Shown: positions 1 to 5,814, counted from the first letter of the stretch. The stretch is 7,556 nucleotides of DNA from an uncultured Hungatella sp. (GCA_910588325.1 CAJUPP010000110.1:1-7556), one strand, 5' to 3'. Numbers and translations are program-made. Notes: a model not told the origin generated them from the sequence alone.

Positions 1-192
1 ATCCTTGCAGATAGAACTGATGGGGATATCCAATATATTAGAAATTCTAAGTGCGGTATCAAAACGGATAGCAGTGTCCCGCTGGATAATCGAATAAAGC
101 GTTGTGGGCGCGATTTTTGCCTTTAGTGCAAGTTCTTTTACTGTCATCCCTTTGCTGTCCAAAATATCTTTTAGATTTTGACCATAACCCAT
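1..192 (-). CDS. XRE-family helix-turn-helix transcriptional regulator, N-terminal part
   Basis: Reading the minus strand from ATG at 192-190 gives 64 uninterrupted codons running off the left edge. The start is MGYGQNLKDILDSKGMTVKE, followed by a typical XRE helix-turn-helix: LALKAKIAPTTLYSIIQRD (roughly residues 21-39), then an RFDTALRISNILDIPI segment. This matches the HTH_3 pattern, with a scaffold helix, the turn after 'AKIAP', a recognition helix 'TTLYSIIQ', and a closing 'A..I...LDIP' helix. A Shine-Dalgarno-like GAAAGGAA sits about 8 bases upstream of the ATG. Such proteins bind operator DNA as dimers. Whether it carries a C-terminal sensing or peptidase domain cannot be seen. I could not identify a convincing promoter upstream. 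It might control the neighbouring small ORF unit at 450-852, but that is inference from proximity only. Confidence 0.85.
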   Translation of the reverse strand, partial: MGYGQNLKDILDSKGMTVKELALKAKIAPTTLYSIIQRDTAIRFDTALRISNILDIPISSICKD

Positions 193-424
193 GTAATTAC
201 ATTTCCTTTCTATATAAGTGTTTTTAATTTCATTTTTTTAATGTGTTCTTACAATAAACAGGAGATTTTTGAATTCACATTTTATGTCCATATTTCCTTA
301 CAACACTTTTACGCAGCTTTCCTGAAGGAATATTTTCAACATCGGAATAATTATCTATATATTGAACAGACATAATCAATTCGCTATATATTAGTTTAAA
401 TGTAACATAATTTATTTTTGGCCT
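193..424. other. AT-rich intergenic region without a recognisable gene
   Basis: This stretch lies between the start of the XRE regulator and the terminator of the small minus-strand unit. It is conspicuously AT-rich. It contains a 32-codon minus-strand ORF (ATG at 373-371, stop at 277-275) without a Shine-Dalgarno site; I do not call it a gene. No promoter of good quality for the regulator was found. Confidence 0.5.
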
Positions 425-457
425 AAAAAACAGGAATTGTTATAATAACTTAATCCT
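425..457 (-). terminator. Probable rho-independent terminator overlapping the stop codon of the 108-aa protein gene
   Basis: On the minus strand an interrupted hairpin is formed by AGGA/TCCT, TT/AA and GTTA/TAAC (plus-strand 432-457), with a TTA-type loop, a one-base bulge and a two-base bulge. It is followed after one G by six T (plus-strand A-run 425-430). The stem starts inside the last codons of the gene. The stem is AT-rich and bulged, so efficiency is uncertain. Confidence 0.45.
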
Positions 458-776
458 TATAGTAACTTAGCATATGTTCATAAATGCTTCTGGTCTGTTT
501 TTCATCTCCCCATGATAAAGGGTCATCGGCATAGCATAGAGTCCAAAATGGCTCTATGTTCTGAATATTTCCAGGAAGAATTTCCCATAAGCGATACATT
601 CGATTTGCAAAATATCCAATATCCGAGCAGTTTGCATAAATTGTCTCTAATTTGCTCATTAAATCTCTGCCAAACCGTTCAAGGTTAAGATTTTTGCAAT
701 CCATATGTGTCCTCATATAAATAATAGCCTTTTTAATGTCTGTTTCCCATTCCAAATAAAGAAAATCATAATTCAT
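450..776 (-). CDS. Small hypothetical protein, 108 aa, unrecognised family
   Basis: The ORF starts with MNYDFLYLEWETDIKKAI and ends IYEHMLSYYKD. A TTG one codon upstream (779) is an alternative start. I do not recognise the family. It is a soluble, aromatic-rich protein with no signal peptide or membrane segment: several Trp and many Tyr, including W12, an RLWEILPGN segment and an FWTLCYADDPLSWGDE segment near the C-terminus. The residue pattern suggests an alpha-helical N-terminal half (about residues 10-60) followed by a conserved-looking P/W/D-rich loop and a last helix. Its start lies 11 bases inside the preceding 28-codon ORF, and no separate Shine-Dalgarno is seen, so translation is probably coupled to that ORF. 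It has its own promoter (915-943) and a likely terminator. An immunity-type or accessory protein would fit the size and context, but nothing proves it. Confidence 0.65.
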   Translation of the reverse strand: MNYDFLYLEWETDIKKAIIYMRTHMDCKNLNLERFGRDLMSKLETIYANCSDIGYFANRMYRLWEILPGNIQNIEPFWTLCYADDPLSWGDEKQTRSIYEHMLSYYKD

Positions 777-852
777 CAAGCCGCTTATTGTACTCGGTTT
801 CTGTTACTAATTTCTCATCAAGCAAAATAGCATAAACTAACAATTCCTCCAT
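766..852 (-). CDS. 28-aa mini-protein with SHOCT-like short motif, overlapping the next gene
   Basis: The ATG at 852-850 is preceded, about 7 bases upstream, by a GGGGG Shine-Dalgarno-like run. The peptide begins MEELLVYAILLDEKLV and ends TETEYNKRLDEL. It resembles the short SHOCT-type pattern (a helix, then a 'L.TE.E...K...L' helix) found at the ends of many bacterial proteins, here standing alone. The stop TGA (768-766) lies past the start of the 108-aa ORF, an overlap of 11 bases. This suggests termination-reinitiation coupling. It could be a real small protein, a leader that couples translation, or a remnant of a longer gene. It is too short for family assignment to be firm. Confidence 0.45.
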   Translation of the reverse strand: MEELLVYAILLDEKLVTETEYNKRLDEL

Positions 853-914
853 GATAATGCCCCCAATTCCTGATTTGTATTATGAACAGTATAAATGTAA
901 AAGAACTCTTATAT

Positions 915-943
915 ATTATAACATTGCACGACGCATTATGCAA
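915..943 (-). promoter_or_regulatory. Sigma-A promoter for the small minus-strand unit
   Basis: On the minus strand TTGCAT (943-938), a 17-base spacer and a perfect TATAAT (920-915) are followed after about 55 bases by the ATG of the 28-codon ORF. Only the -35 deviates from consensus. Confidence 0.75.
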
Positions 944-944
944 T
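923..944. promoter_or_regulatory. Inverted repeat ATTGCA-N10-TGCAAT over the promoter, possible operator
   Basis: The arms are at 923-928 and 939-944, separated by 10 bases. The right arm covers the -35 box and the left arm lies in the spacer next to the -10 of the minus-strand promoter. A repressor bound here would block RNA polymerase. The arms are only 6 bp, so chance is possible. The XRE regulator 700 bases away is one candidate binder (inference). Confidence 0.35.
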
Positions 945-977
945 TCGTAAATAAATAAAAGTATTTTGAAAATAGTA

Positions 978-1006
978 TTGACAAAATAAACAACAAGTAA
1001 TAATAT
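978..1006 (+). promoter_or_regulatory. Sigma-A promoter for the ArsC/Spx-family gene
   Basis: A perfect TTGACA (978-983), a 17-base spacer and TAATAT (1001-1006) are present. Transcription would start near 1013, giving a leader of about 140 bases before the ATG at 1152. The leader is AT-rich, and I saw no riboswitch-like fold or terminator in it. Confidence 0.8.
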
Positions 1007-1151
1007 TAGATCAATTATGATATGAAATATTATTGCAGCTTATGCCAATTGAAAATAAAGAGGAGCGAAGTTTTTATAAGATATAAAGAAGCGGTATAAA
1101 AAGAGAATTTGAACAGAGAAGAACATCTGATTTATGAGGGAGGGAGTAACT

Positions 1152-1514
1152 ATGCTATTTATACAATACCCAAAATGCTCCACATGCCAGAAAGCAAAGA
1201 AGTGGTTGGATGCGCAGAACATCACTTATATGGAGCGCCATATCGCAGAAGATAACCCGTCTTATGACGAATTGAAACAGTGGCATGAGAAAAGTGGTAT
1301 GCCGCTTAAAAAGTTTTTTAATACAAGCGGAATGCTGTACAAAGATATGAAGCTAAAGGACAGACTGCCTGATATGAGCGAGGAAGAACAGCTAAAACTT
1401 CTTGCAACCAATGGGATGCTTGTAAAGCGTCCGCTTATTGTGGATGCTGATAAGGTACTGGTAGGATTTAAGGAGGCAGAGTGGGGAGAAAAACTGCTTT
1501 TACAGAAGGATTGA
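1152..1514 (+). CDS. ArsC/Spx/YffB-family protein (thioredoxin-fold reductase-like), 120 aa
   Basis: The start at 1152 is chosen because a strong AGGGAGGGAG Shine-Dalgarno ends six bases before it. The GTG/ATG-extended frame from 1134 would place that site inside the gene. The protein begins MLFIQYPKCSTCQKAKKWLD: a thioredoxin-fold first strand, then a CxxC pair (C9, C12) at the start of helix 1. Near the C-terminus it has the ArsC-family signature KRPLIVDADKVLVGFKEAEW, with the conserved Arg93 and following cis-Pro94. The length is typical for the family (about 115-130 aa). The family includes glutaredoxin-dependent arsenate reductases, Spx-type RNA polymerase regulators and the uncharacterised YffB/YusI group. 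The latter, a redox-active cytoplasmic protein, fits best; no ars operon genes are nearby. A specific role in arsenate reduction should not be assumed. It is transcribed from the 978-1006 promoter, and the dehydrogenase follows 60 bases downstream. Confidence 0.9.
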   Translation: MLFIQYPKCSTCQKAKKWLDAQNITYMERHIAEDNPSYDELKQWHEKSGMPLKKFFNTSGMLYKDMKLKDRLPDMSEEEQLKLLATNGMLVKRPLIVDADKVLVGFKEAEWGEKLLLQKD

Positions 1515-1540
1515 CAGCCAGTGCTGAGAAAGGATAAAAT
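1511..1540 (+). promoter_or_regulatory. Sigma-A promoter for the dehydrogenase-aguA pair, overlapping the arsC-like stop codon
   Basis: TTGACA (1511-1516) contains the TGA stop of the upstream gene (1512-1514). After an 18-base spacer comes TAAAAT (1535-1540), one mismatch from consensus. The start of transcription would be near 1547, about 28 bases before the dehydrogenase ATG. No terminator is seen between the genes, so read-through from the upstream promoter is also possible. Confidence 0.6.
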
Positions 1541-1574
1541 AAAACTGACTTGAAAAATTTGGAGGAAGGTAACA

Positions 1575-2519
1575 ATGAAAATTACATTTTTAGAGCCTCT
1601 GGGGATTTCCGGAGAGAGTCTGAAAGAGATTGTGGAACGTATTGTTGGGACTCAGCATGAGATTACATATTACCATGACAGAAATGAAGATCCCGCAGTT
1701 CTGACAGAAAGAAGCCAGGGAGCAGATTGTGTGGTTCTTTCTAATATAAAGTACAGCAGGGATATTATGGAGAAATGTCCGGAACTTAAGATGATCTGTG
1801 TGGCCTTTACCGGTGTAGATCTGGTGGATGTTGATTTTTGCAGGGAAAGAGGGATTCGTGTCTGCAACTGTGCAGGTTATTCTACGGCGGCAGTGGCGGA
1901 TCTGGTGTTTGGGCTTGTCATTGATCTGGCAAGGAATATACTGGCATGCAATGATGCGGTGAGAAAGGGCGGGACCAAACAGGGGCTGGTAGGCTTTGAA
2001 CTGGAGGGAAAAAAGTTCGGTGTTATCGGAGCGGGGGCTATCGGCGAGAGAGTGCTTAAGATTGCTCAGGCATTTGGGTGCGAGACATATGCATATAACC
2101 GGTCCGTAAAAGAAATTCCGGGTGTAACATTTGTTTCTATGGAAGAACTTCTTAAAACCTGTGATATTGTTTCTGTCCATGTACCACAGACCGTGGATAC
2201 CATAGGGCTGATAGGAAAAGAACAGTTTGCCATGATGAAGAAACATGCGCTGTTTATCAATACGGCCCGCGGCCCCATAGTAGACAGTCAGGCTCTGGCA
2301 GATGCTTTGAATGAAGGAACGATTGCCGGCGCTGCGGTGGATGTATTTGAGATGGAACCGCCGGTACCGCAGGAGCATGCGCTGCTTCATGCTAAGAATT
2401 TGATGGCCACGCCTCATGTCGCCTTTGCTTCCCGGCAGGCATTTGAAAAGAGGGCAGTTATTGTAGCAGAAAATATTAAGGGATGGCTTGCCGGCAATAT
2501 GCAGAATGAAATATGCTGA
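1575..2519 (+). CDS. D-isomer-specific 2-hydroxyacid dehydrogenase, 314 aa
   Basis: A GGAGGAAGG Shine-Dalgarno lies just upstream of the ATG. The two-domain architecture of the family is complete. A flavodoxin-like substrate domain (about residues 1-95, with 'VVLSNIKYSRDIMEKCPELK') is followed by a Rossmann domain with GAGAIG at 152-157. The catalytic triad is visible: Arg232 in NTARGPIVD, Glu261 in DVFEMEPP and His281 in TPHVAF. It would interconvert a 2-keto acid and the D-2-hydroxy acid with NAD(P)H in the cytoplasm. At the end of the second Rossmann strand, where NAD-specific members carry an acidic residue, this protein has YNRS (Asn175-Arg176-Ser177), which suggests possible NADP preference. 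The substrate (glyoxylate, hydroxypyruvate, phosphoglycerate, lactate or other) is not readable. The length is normal. It sits upstream of aguA on the same strand with no terminator between them, so a role in uronate or sugar-acid metabolism is possible but unproven. Confidence 0.92.
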   Translation: MKITFLEPLGISGESLKEIVERIVGTQHEITYYHDRNEDPAVLTERSQGADCVVLSNIKYSRDIMEKCPELKMICVAFTGVDLVDVDFCRERGIRVCNCAGYSTAAVADLVFGLVIDLARNILACNDAVRKGGTKQGLVGFELEGKKFGVIGAGAIGERVLKIAQAFGCETYAYNRSVKEIPGVTFVSMEELLKTCDIVSVHVPQTVDTIGLIGKEQFAMMKKHALFINTARGPIVDSQALADALNEGTIAGAAVDVFEMEPPVPQEHALLHAKNLMATPHVAFASRQAFEKRAVIVAENIKGWLAGNMQNEIC

Positions 2520-2572
2520 TTTTGTCAAAAGGTGAGGGGAAGAACGATTTCAGGAAGAGGAGATAACGGAGT

Positions 2573-2614
2573 ATGCAATACTGTAAAACGTGCACAGAAT
2601 GGAGGAAAAGATGA
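2573..2614 (+). CDS. 13-codon mini-ORF overlapping the aguA start (possible translational-coupling leader)
   Basis: The sequence ATG at 2573 is preceded by AGAGGAG (2556-2562) at a slightly long spacing of about 10 bases. It encodes MQYCKTCTEWRKR and then stops with a TGA at 2612-2614 that shares ATGA with the aguA start codon. Such an overlap is the classic arrangement for translational coupling. The aguA Shine-Dalgarno (GGAGG, 2601-2605) lies inside this ORF, so ribosomes translating it would open that site. The peptide contains a CxxC pair and resembles no known leader. It may be fortuitous. Confidence 0.3.
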   Translation: MQYCKTCTEWRKR

Positions 2615-4569
2615 ATAAAGAAAGAGATCTGTGCTGGCTGAAGAAACCGGTGAGTCAGGGAATTGCCAGCTTCTGTATAACAGGCAGTCACAGTACAAAA
2701 CGGACAGAAACCCTGATAAGAGAAGTGCCGCTTTTATTTGAGGGCATAAAAGAAACCGATCAGAACGATGCAGATATTTTATTCTGGAAAACAGAAGACG
2801 CTTCCTTTTTTCAGGAAGGTTATGGAATAGAAAGAGATGGGAACCGATATGTGGTTAAGGCATTTACCGAGCAGGGACTCCTCTATGGAATGTTTGGACT
2901 ATATCGGCTTCTGGTAACTGGTAAAACAGAATTTCCCTATGTGTCTATCCCGGACCAGAGCATCCGCATGATTAACCACTGGGATAATTTCGATGGATCC
3001 ATTGAGCGGGGATACGCGGGGGAGTCTGTCTATTATGAGGACAATCATTTTCGCGGAGATTTGGATTTAATCCGTCAGTATGCCAGGCTTCTCTGCTCAG
3101 TGGGAATCAATGCTATTTCCATTAATAATGTAAATGTACATCAGATGGAAACATATTTTATTGAACCGGAATATCTGACAGAGATTAAGAAAATTTCCGA
3201 TGTGTTCAGGCAATATGGAATCAGGACATTTTTGAGTATTAACTATGCATCGCCCATGAGCATTGACGGCCTTGAGACGGCAGATCCTCTCTCTGCGGAA
3301 GTTCGGCAGTGGTGGAAGAAAACCGTAGCAAAGATTTATGGGGTGATACCGGATTTTGCCGGTTTTGTGGTGAAAGCCGACTCGGAAGGAAGGCCTGGGC
3401 CATTTACTTATGGAAGAAATCATGATGAAGGTGCCAATATGCTGGCTGAGGCTGTCGCTCCCTACGGTGGTATCATTATCTGGCGCTGCTTTGTATATAA
3501 CTGCAAACAAGATTGGAGAGACCGAAGCTTGGACAGAGCCAAGGCAGCGTATGACATTTTCCTGGAGCTGGATGGTAAATTTGCGGATAATGTGATTCTT
3601 CAGATTAAAAACGGTCCCATTGATTTCCAGATTCGGGAGCCTCATTCTCCGCTGTTTGGCGCACTTAAAAAGACGAATCAGATGCTGGAGTTTCAGATTA
3701 CCCAGGAGTACACAGGGCATCAGATCGATATCTGTTATCTGATCCCTATGTGGAAAGAAACTCTGGATTTTGATACGAAATACCCAGGGGATTCGGTTAT
3801 CAAGCATGTTCTGGGAGATAATTCTTCCAATCGAAGTCTGTCCGGCATAGCGGCAGTAGGCAGTGTGGGCATGGATTCAAACTGGACAGGAAACAAACTT
3901 TCACAGGCCAATCTGTACGGATACGGGCGTCTGATCTGGAATAATGATGCCTCTGCAGAGGAGATTGCCAGAGAGTGGGTGAGACTGACATTTCAGCTTT
4001 CTTCGGAAGGAGAAGGCAAACTGACAGATATTCTTATGACATCCAGAAAGACCTACGAAGATTATACATGCCCTCTGTCCGTGGGATTTATGTGCAAGCC
4101 GAAATTACATTACGGACCGGACGTAGACGGCTATGAATATGACAGCTGGGGAACATATCACTATGCAGACCGCAATGGTCTGGGACGCGACCGAACGAAA
4201 GCTACGGGAACTGCTTACACGTTCCAGTATTCACAGGAACGGGCAGAGGAATATGAGAACCTTTCTTCCTGTCCGGATGAATATCTGCTGTTTTTCCATC
4301 ATGTACCCTATACACATCGGCTTCATTCCGGAAAAACAGTGATTCAGCATATATATGATACTCACTTTGCAGGTGTGAAGAAGGTGGAAGAGTATCAGAA
4401 GATCTGGGAAAGCCTGAGGGAACAGCTAGATGCAGAAAGCTATGAGAATGTGAAGGAAAGGCTGAAACGACAGCTGGAAAATGCGGTTAACTGGAGAGAT
4501 CAGATAAATACCTATTTTTACCGGAAGTCAGGAATTCCGGATGAAAAGGGGAGAACGGTTTATGAGTAA
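2611..4569 (+). CDS. aguA: Alpha-glucuronidase, glycoside hydrolase family 67, 652 aa
   Basis: The ATG at 2611 follows GGAGG with a five-base spacer; the longer GTG/ATG starts at 2590 and 2599 lack such a site. The enzyme removes alpha-1,2-linked (4-O-methyl-)D-glucuronic acid from the non-reducing-end xylose of xylo-oligosaccharides. No signal peptide is present, so it acts on imported aldouronic acids in the cytoplasm. Domains: GH67N-type N-terminal domain (about 1-110), TIM-barrel catalytic domain (about 115-430) and helical C-terminal domain (about 430-650). Landmarks are INHWDNFDGSIERGYAG (121-137), VVKADSEGRPGP with the presumed acid Glu259, NGPIDFQ with Asp338, and TQEYTG with Glu366. 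The spacing Glu259-Asp338 (79) and Asp338-Glu366 (28) equals that of the catalytic residues E285, D364 and E392 reported for the Geobacillus stearothermophilus enzyme (from memory). The length is slightly below the usual 670-720 aa. No other xylan genes are in the window. Confidence 0.95.
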   Translation: MNKERDLCWLKKPVSQGIASFCITGSHSTKRTETLIREVPLLFEGIKETDQNDADILFWKTEDASFFQEGYGIERDGNRYVVKAFTEQGLLYGMFGLYRLLVTGKTEFPYVSIPDQSIRMINHWDNFDGSIERGYAGESVYYEDNHFRGDLDLIRQYARLLCSVGINAISINNVNVHQMETYFIEPEYLTEIKKISDVFRQYGIRTFLSINYASPMSIDGLETADPLSAEVRQWWKKTVAKIYGVIPDFAGFVVKADSEGRPGPFTYGRNHDEGANMLAEAVAPYGGIIIWRCFVYNCKQDWRDRSLDRAKAAYDIFLELDGKFADNVILQIKNGPIDFQIREPHSPLFGALKKTNQMLEFQITQEYTGHQIDICYLIPMWKETLDFDTKYPGDSVIKHVLGDNSSNRSLSGIAAVGSVGMDSNWTGNKLSQANLYGYGRLIWNNDASAEEIAREWVRLTFQLSSEGEGKLTDILMTSRKTYEDYTCPLSVGFMCKPKLHYGPDVDGYEYDSWGTYHYADRNGLGRDRTKATGTAYTFQYSQERAEEYENLSSCPDEYLLFFHHVPYTHRLHSGKTVIQHIYDTHFAGVKKVEEYQKIWESLREQLDAESYENVKERLKRQLENAVNWRDQINTYFYRKSGIPDEKGRTVYE

Positions 4570-4583
4570 AGCATAGCTGCTAA

Positions 4584-4802
4584 GATTGTACCGGCGGGGG
4601 AGTCAGGCAGATTTCTTATGGTCATCAGGTGCTGGCTAAACTGGAAGAGCCATATAGGATGTATGTGATTACCAACGGAATGAAAGAAACCCAAGCATTC
4701 CGTATGGAATACTCAGGCCTCAATCCGTGTTTTCAGGACGGTTTTGATACGTTGGTGATTGGCGATGGGGGAGCAGGGACGCGGAATTATTTACGGTGCT
4801 GA
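4584..4802 (+). pseudogene. Remnant of a YjjG-like HAD-superfamily nucleotidase/hydrolase
   Basis: After the aguA stop, a frame open from 4584 (in-frame stop at 4581) to the TGA at 4800-4802 reads, from 4608, ISYGHQVLAKLEEPYRMYVI, then TNGMKETQAFRMEYSGL and NPCFQDGFDTLVIGDGGAG. 'GHxxLxxLxxxYxxYxxTNGxxxTQxxRxxxSGLxxxF' is the characteristic middle of the YjjG/noncanonical pyrimidine nucleotidase group of HAD hydrolases, including HAD motif II (the T of TNG). The N-terminal part with the nucleophile motif DxDxT is absent, there is no start codon with a Shine-Dalgarno, and the C-terminal part is missing. The segment DTLVIGDG could be the second half of 'vfiSe..G' or, if an internal deletion occurred, motif IV (LIIGDS). 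Only a fragment survives between aguA and the convergent methyltransferase gene. Confidence 0.6.
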
Positions 4803-4829
4803 AAGCCTAAATACTGGTCGGATAGATCA

Positions 4830-5696
4830 TTAAATGTTCGTACTCCAGCGTCCGGAAGCACCGCAGGGAAGAATCAGCCCGCTGCCAGACACAGGAAGGC
4901 CGATTTCCTCAGATTGTACATAACCTCCATGAGTGCGGCATACTTCTAAAGACAGCATGTAAGACAGAACAGATGGTGCAAGTCCGGTGGTATAGGAGTT
5001 AACCAGGAAAAAAAGAGGCTGTTCCGATAAAAGTTTGGTACACAGCTTTATAAAAGGATGAATGGAATCTTCGATCTTCCAGATTTCTCCTTTTGGCCCT
5101 CTGCCGTAAGAGGGAGGATCCATAATAATGGCATCATAGTGATTGCCTCTGCGGATCTCCCTTTCCACAAATTTTATGCAGTCATCAACAATCCAGCGGA
5201 TAGGAGCGCTTTCCAGACCGCTGGATTTTGCATTTTCCTTTGCCCATCCTACCATTCCTTTTGATGCATCCACGTGGGTGACGCTGGCGCCTGCCAGAGC
5301 GGCAGCTACAGTGGCACCGCCGGTATAGGCGAACAGATTCAAAACCTTGACAGGCCTGCCCGACTGTCGAATCTTCCTGTCAAACCAATCCCAGTTGGCG
5401 GCTTGTTCAGGGAAAAGCCCGGTATGCTTGAAACTGAACGGTTTCAGATGAAAGGTCAGATCGCGGTAGCGGATATCCCACTGTTTGGGAAGATCAAAAA
5501 ACTCCCATTCGCCGCCGCCTTTGGCACTGCGATGGTAATGGCCGTTGGGGTGCTTCCAGCCTCTGTGAGATTTGGGGGAATCCCAGATGACCTGCGGATC
5601 CGGACGAATCAGGAGGTAATCGCCCCAGCGCTCCAATTTTTCTCCGTTTGAGCAATCAATCACTTCATAATCTTTCCAGCCATCTGCAATCCACAT
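4830..5696 (-). CDS. Class I SAM-dependent RNA methyltransferase, COG1092/RlmI-like, 288 aa
   Basis: The protein starts MWIADGWKDYEVID and carries the N-terminal region typical of a clostridial subgroup: LERWGDYLLIRPDPQVIW, then KHTGLFPEQAANWDW at about 90-104. The SAM-binding Rossmann core has motif I LFAYTGGATVAAALAG (121-136), the acidic residue Asp143 in VDASKGM, DD at 171-172, and the catalytic-type motif DPPSYGRG (193-200). The C-terminus ends with LPCGASGRW (276-284). The group is related to the 23S rRNA m5C methyltransferase RlmI and to the RlmKL C-terminal half, but it lacks the N-terminal PUA domain of RlmI. The target base is unknown. The ATG at 5696 has only a distant AAAGG site 13 bases upstream. 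The frame stays open 30 codons further upstream without ATG, GTG or TTG, so I keep this start. It is monocistronic, divergent from the repeat-protein gene and convergent with the HAD remnant. Confidence 0.88.
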   Translation of the reverse strand: MWIADGWKDYEVIDCSNGEKLERWGDYLLIRPDPQVIWDSPKSHRGWKHPNGHYHRSAKGGGEWEFFDLPKQWDIRYRDLTFHLKPFSFKHTGLFPEQAANWDWFDRKIRQSGRPVKVLNLFAYTGGATVAAALAGASVTHVDASKGMVGWAKENAKSSGLESAPIRWIVDDCIKFVEREIRRGNHYDAIIMDPPSYGRGPKGEIWKIEDSIHPFIKLCTKLLSEQPLFFLVNSYTTGLAPSVLSYMLSLEVCRTHGGYVQSEEIGLPVSGSGLILPCGASGRWSTNI

Positions 5697-5751
5697 ACGA
5701 ATATACCAGCCTTTCCAAAAATCAGTATGATATCTTAAATGAGAATCCTTC

Positions 5752-5766
5752 GGCCGACGGACGGCC
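5752..5766 (-). promoter_or_regulatory. GC-rich hairpin in the methyltransferase leader
   Basis: GGCCG (5752-5756) and CGGCC (5762-5766) form a five-base-pair stem with a five-base loop in the untranslated leader, between the promoter and the ATG. No T-run follows, so it is not a terminator. A regulatory role is possible but unsupported. Confidence 0.3.
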
Positions 5767-5785
5767 AGAATCTGTTTATGTGTCG

Positions 5786-5814
5786 ATTATACTTAAGAAA
5801 AAAAGAGGAGTCAA
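5786..5814 (-). promoter_or_regulatory. Near-consensus sigma-A promoter for the methyltransferase
   Basis: On the minus strand TTGACT (5814-5809), 17 bases and a perfect TATAAT (5791-5786) are present. The predicted start near 5779 gives a leader of about 80 bases. Confidence 0.85.

Noticed and set aside
275..373. 32-codon minus-strand ORF starting MSVQYIDNYSDVEN
   Set aside because: It has no Shine-Dalgarno site, no family resemblance and lies in AT-rich spacer; the open frame extends upstream without a start, so it may be a remnant or chance.
1038..1085. Short ORF beginning MPIENKEERSFYKI in the leader of the ArsC-like gene
   Set aside because: It is only 14 codons long, has no ribosome site and is not near enough to the gene start to couple translation.
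1134..1151. Upstream start for the ArsC-like gene (adds six residues)
   Set aside because: The strong AGGGAGGGAG ribosome site would lie inside the coding region; family members start directly at the MLFIQYPKC-type strand.
1590..2528. Long minus-strand open frame (312 codons) opposite the dehydrogenase gene
   Set aside because: It is the antisense shadow of a gene with complete catalytic motifs; its translation is rich in Cys/His/Ile without domain structure and has no ribosome site.
2582..2596. CcpA cre-like sequence (TGTAAAACGTGCACA) just before aguA
   Set aside because: It departs from the cre consensus at several positions or needs a one-base insertion; the match is too weak to claim catabolite repression.
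5274..5651. Plus-strand 125-codon open frame opposite the methyltransferase gene
   Set aside because: It is an antisense shadow of the methyltransferase; no ribosome site and no recognisable domain.
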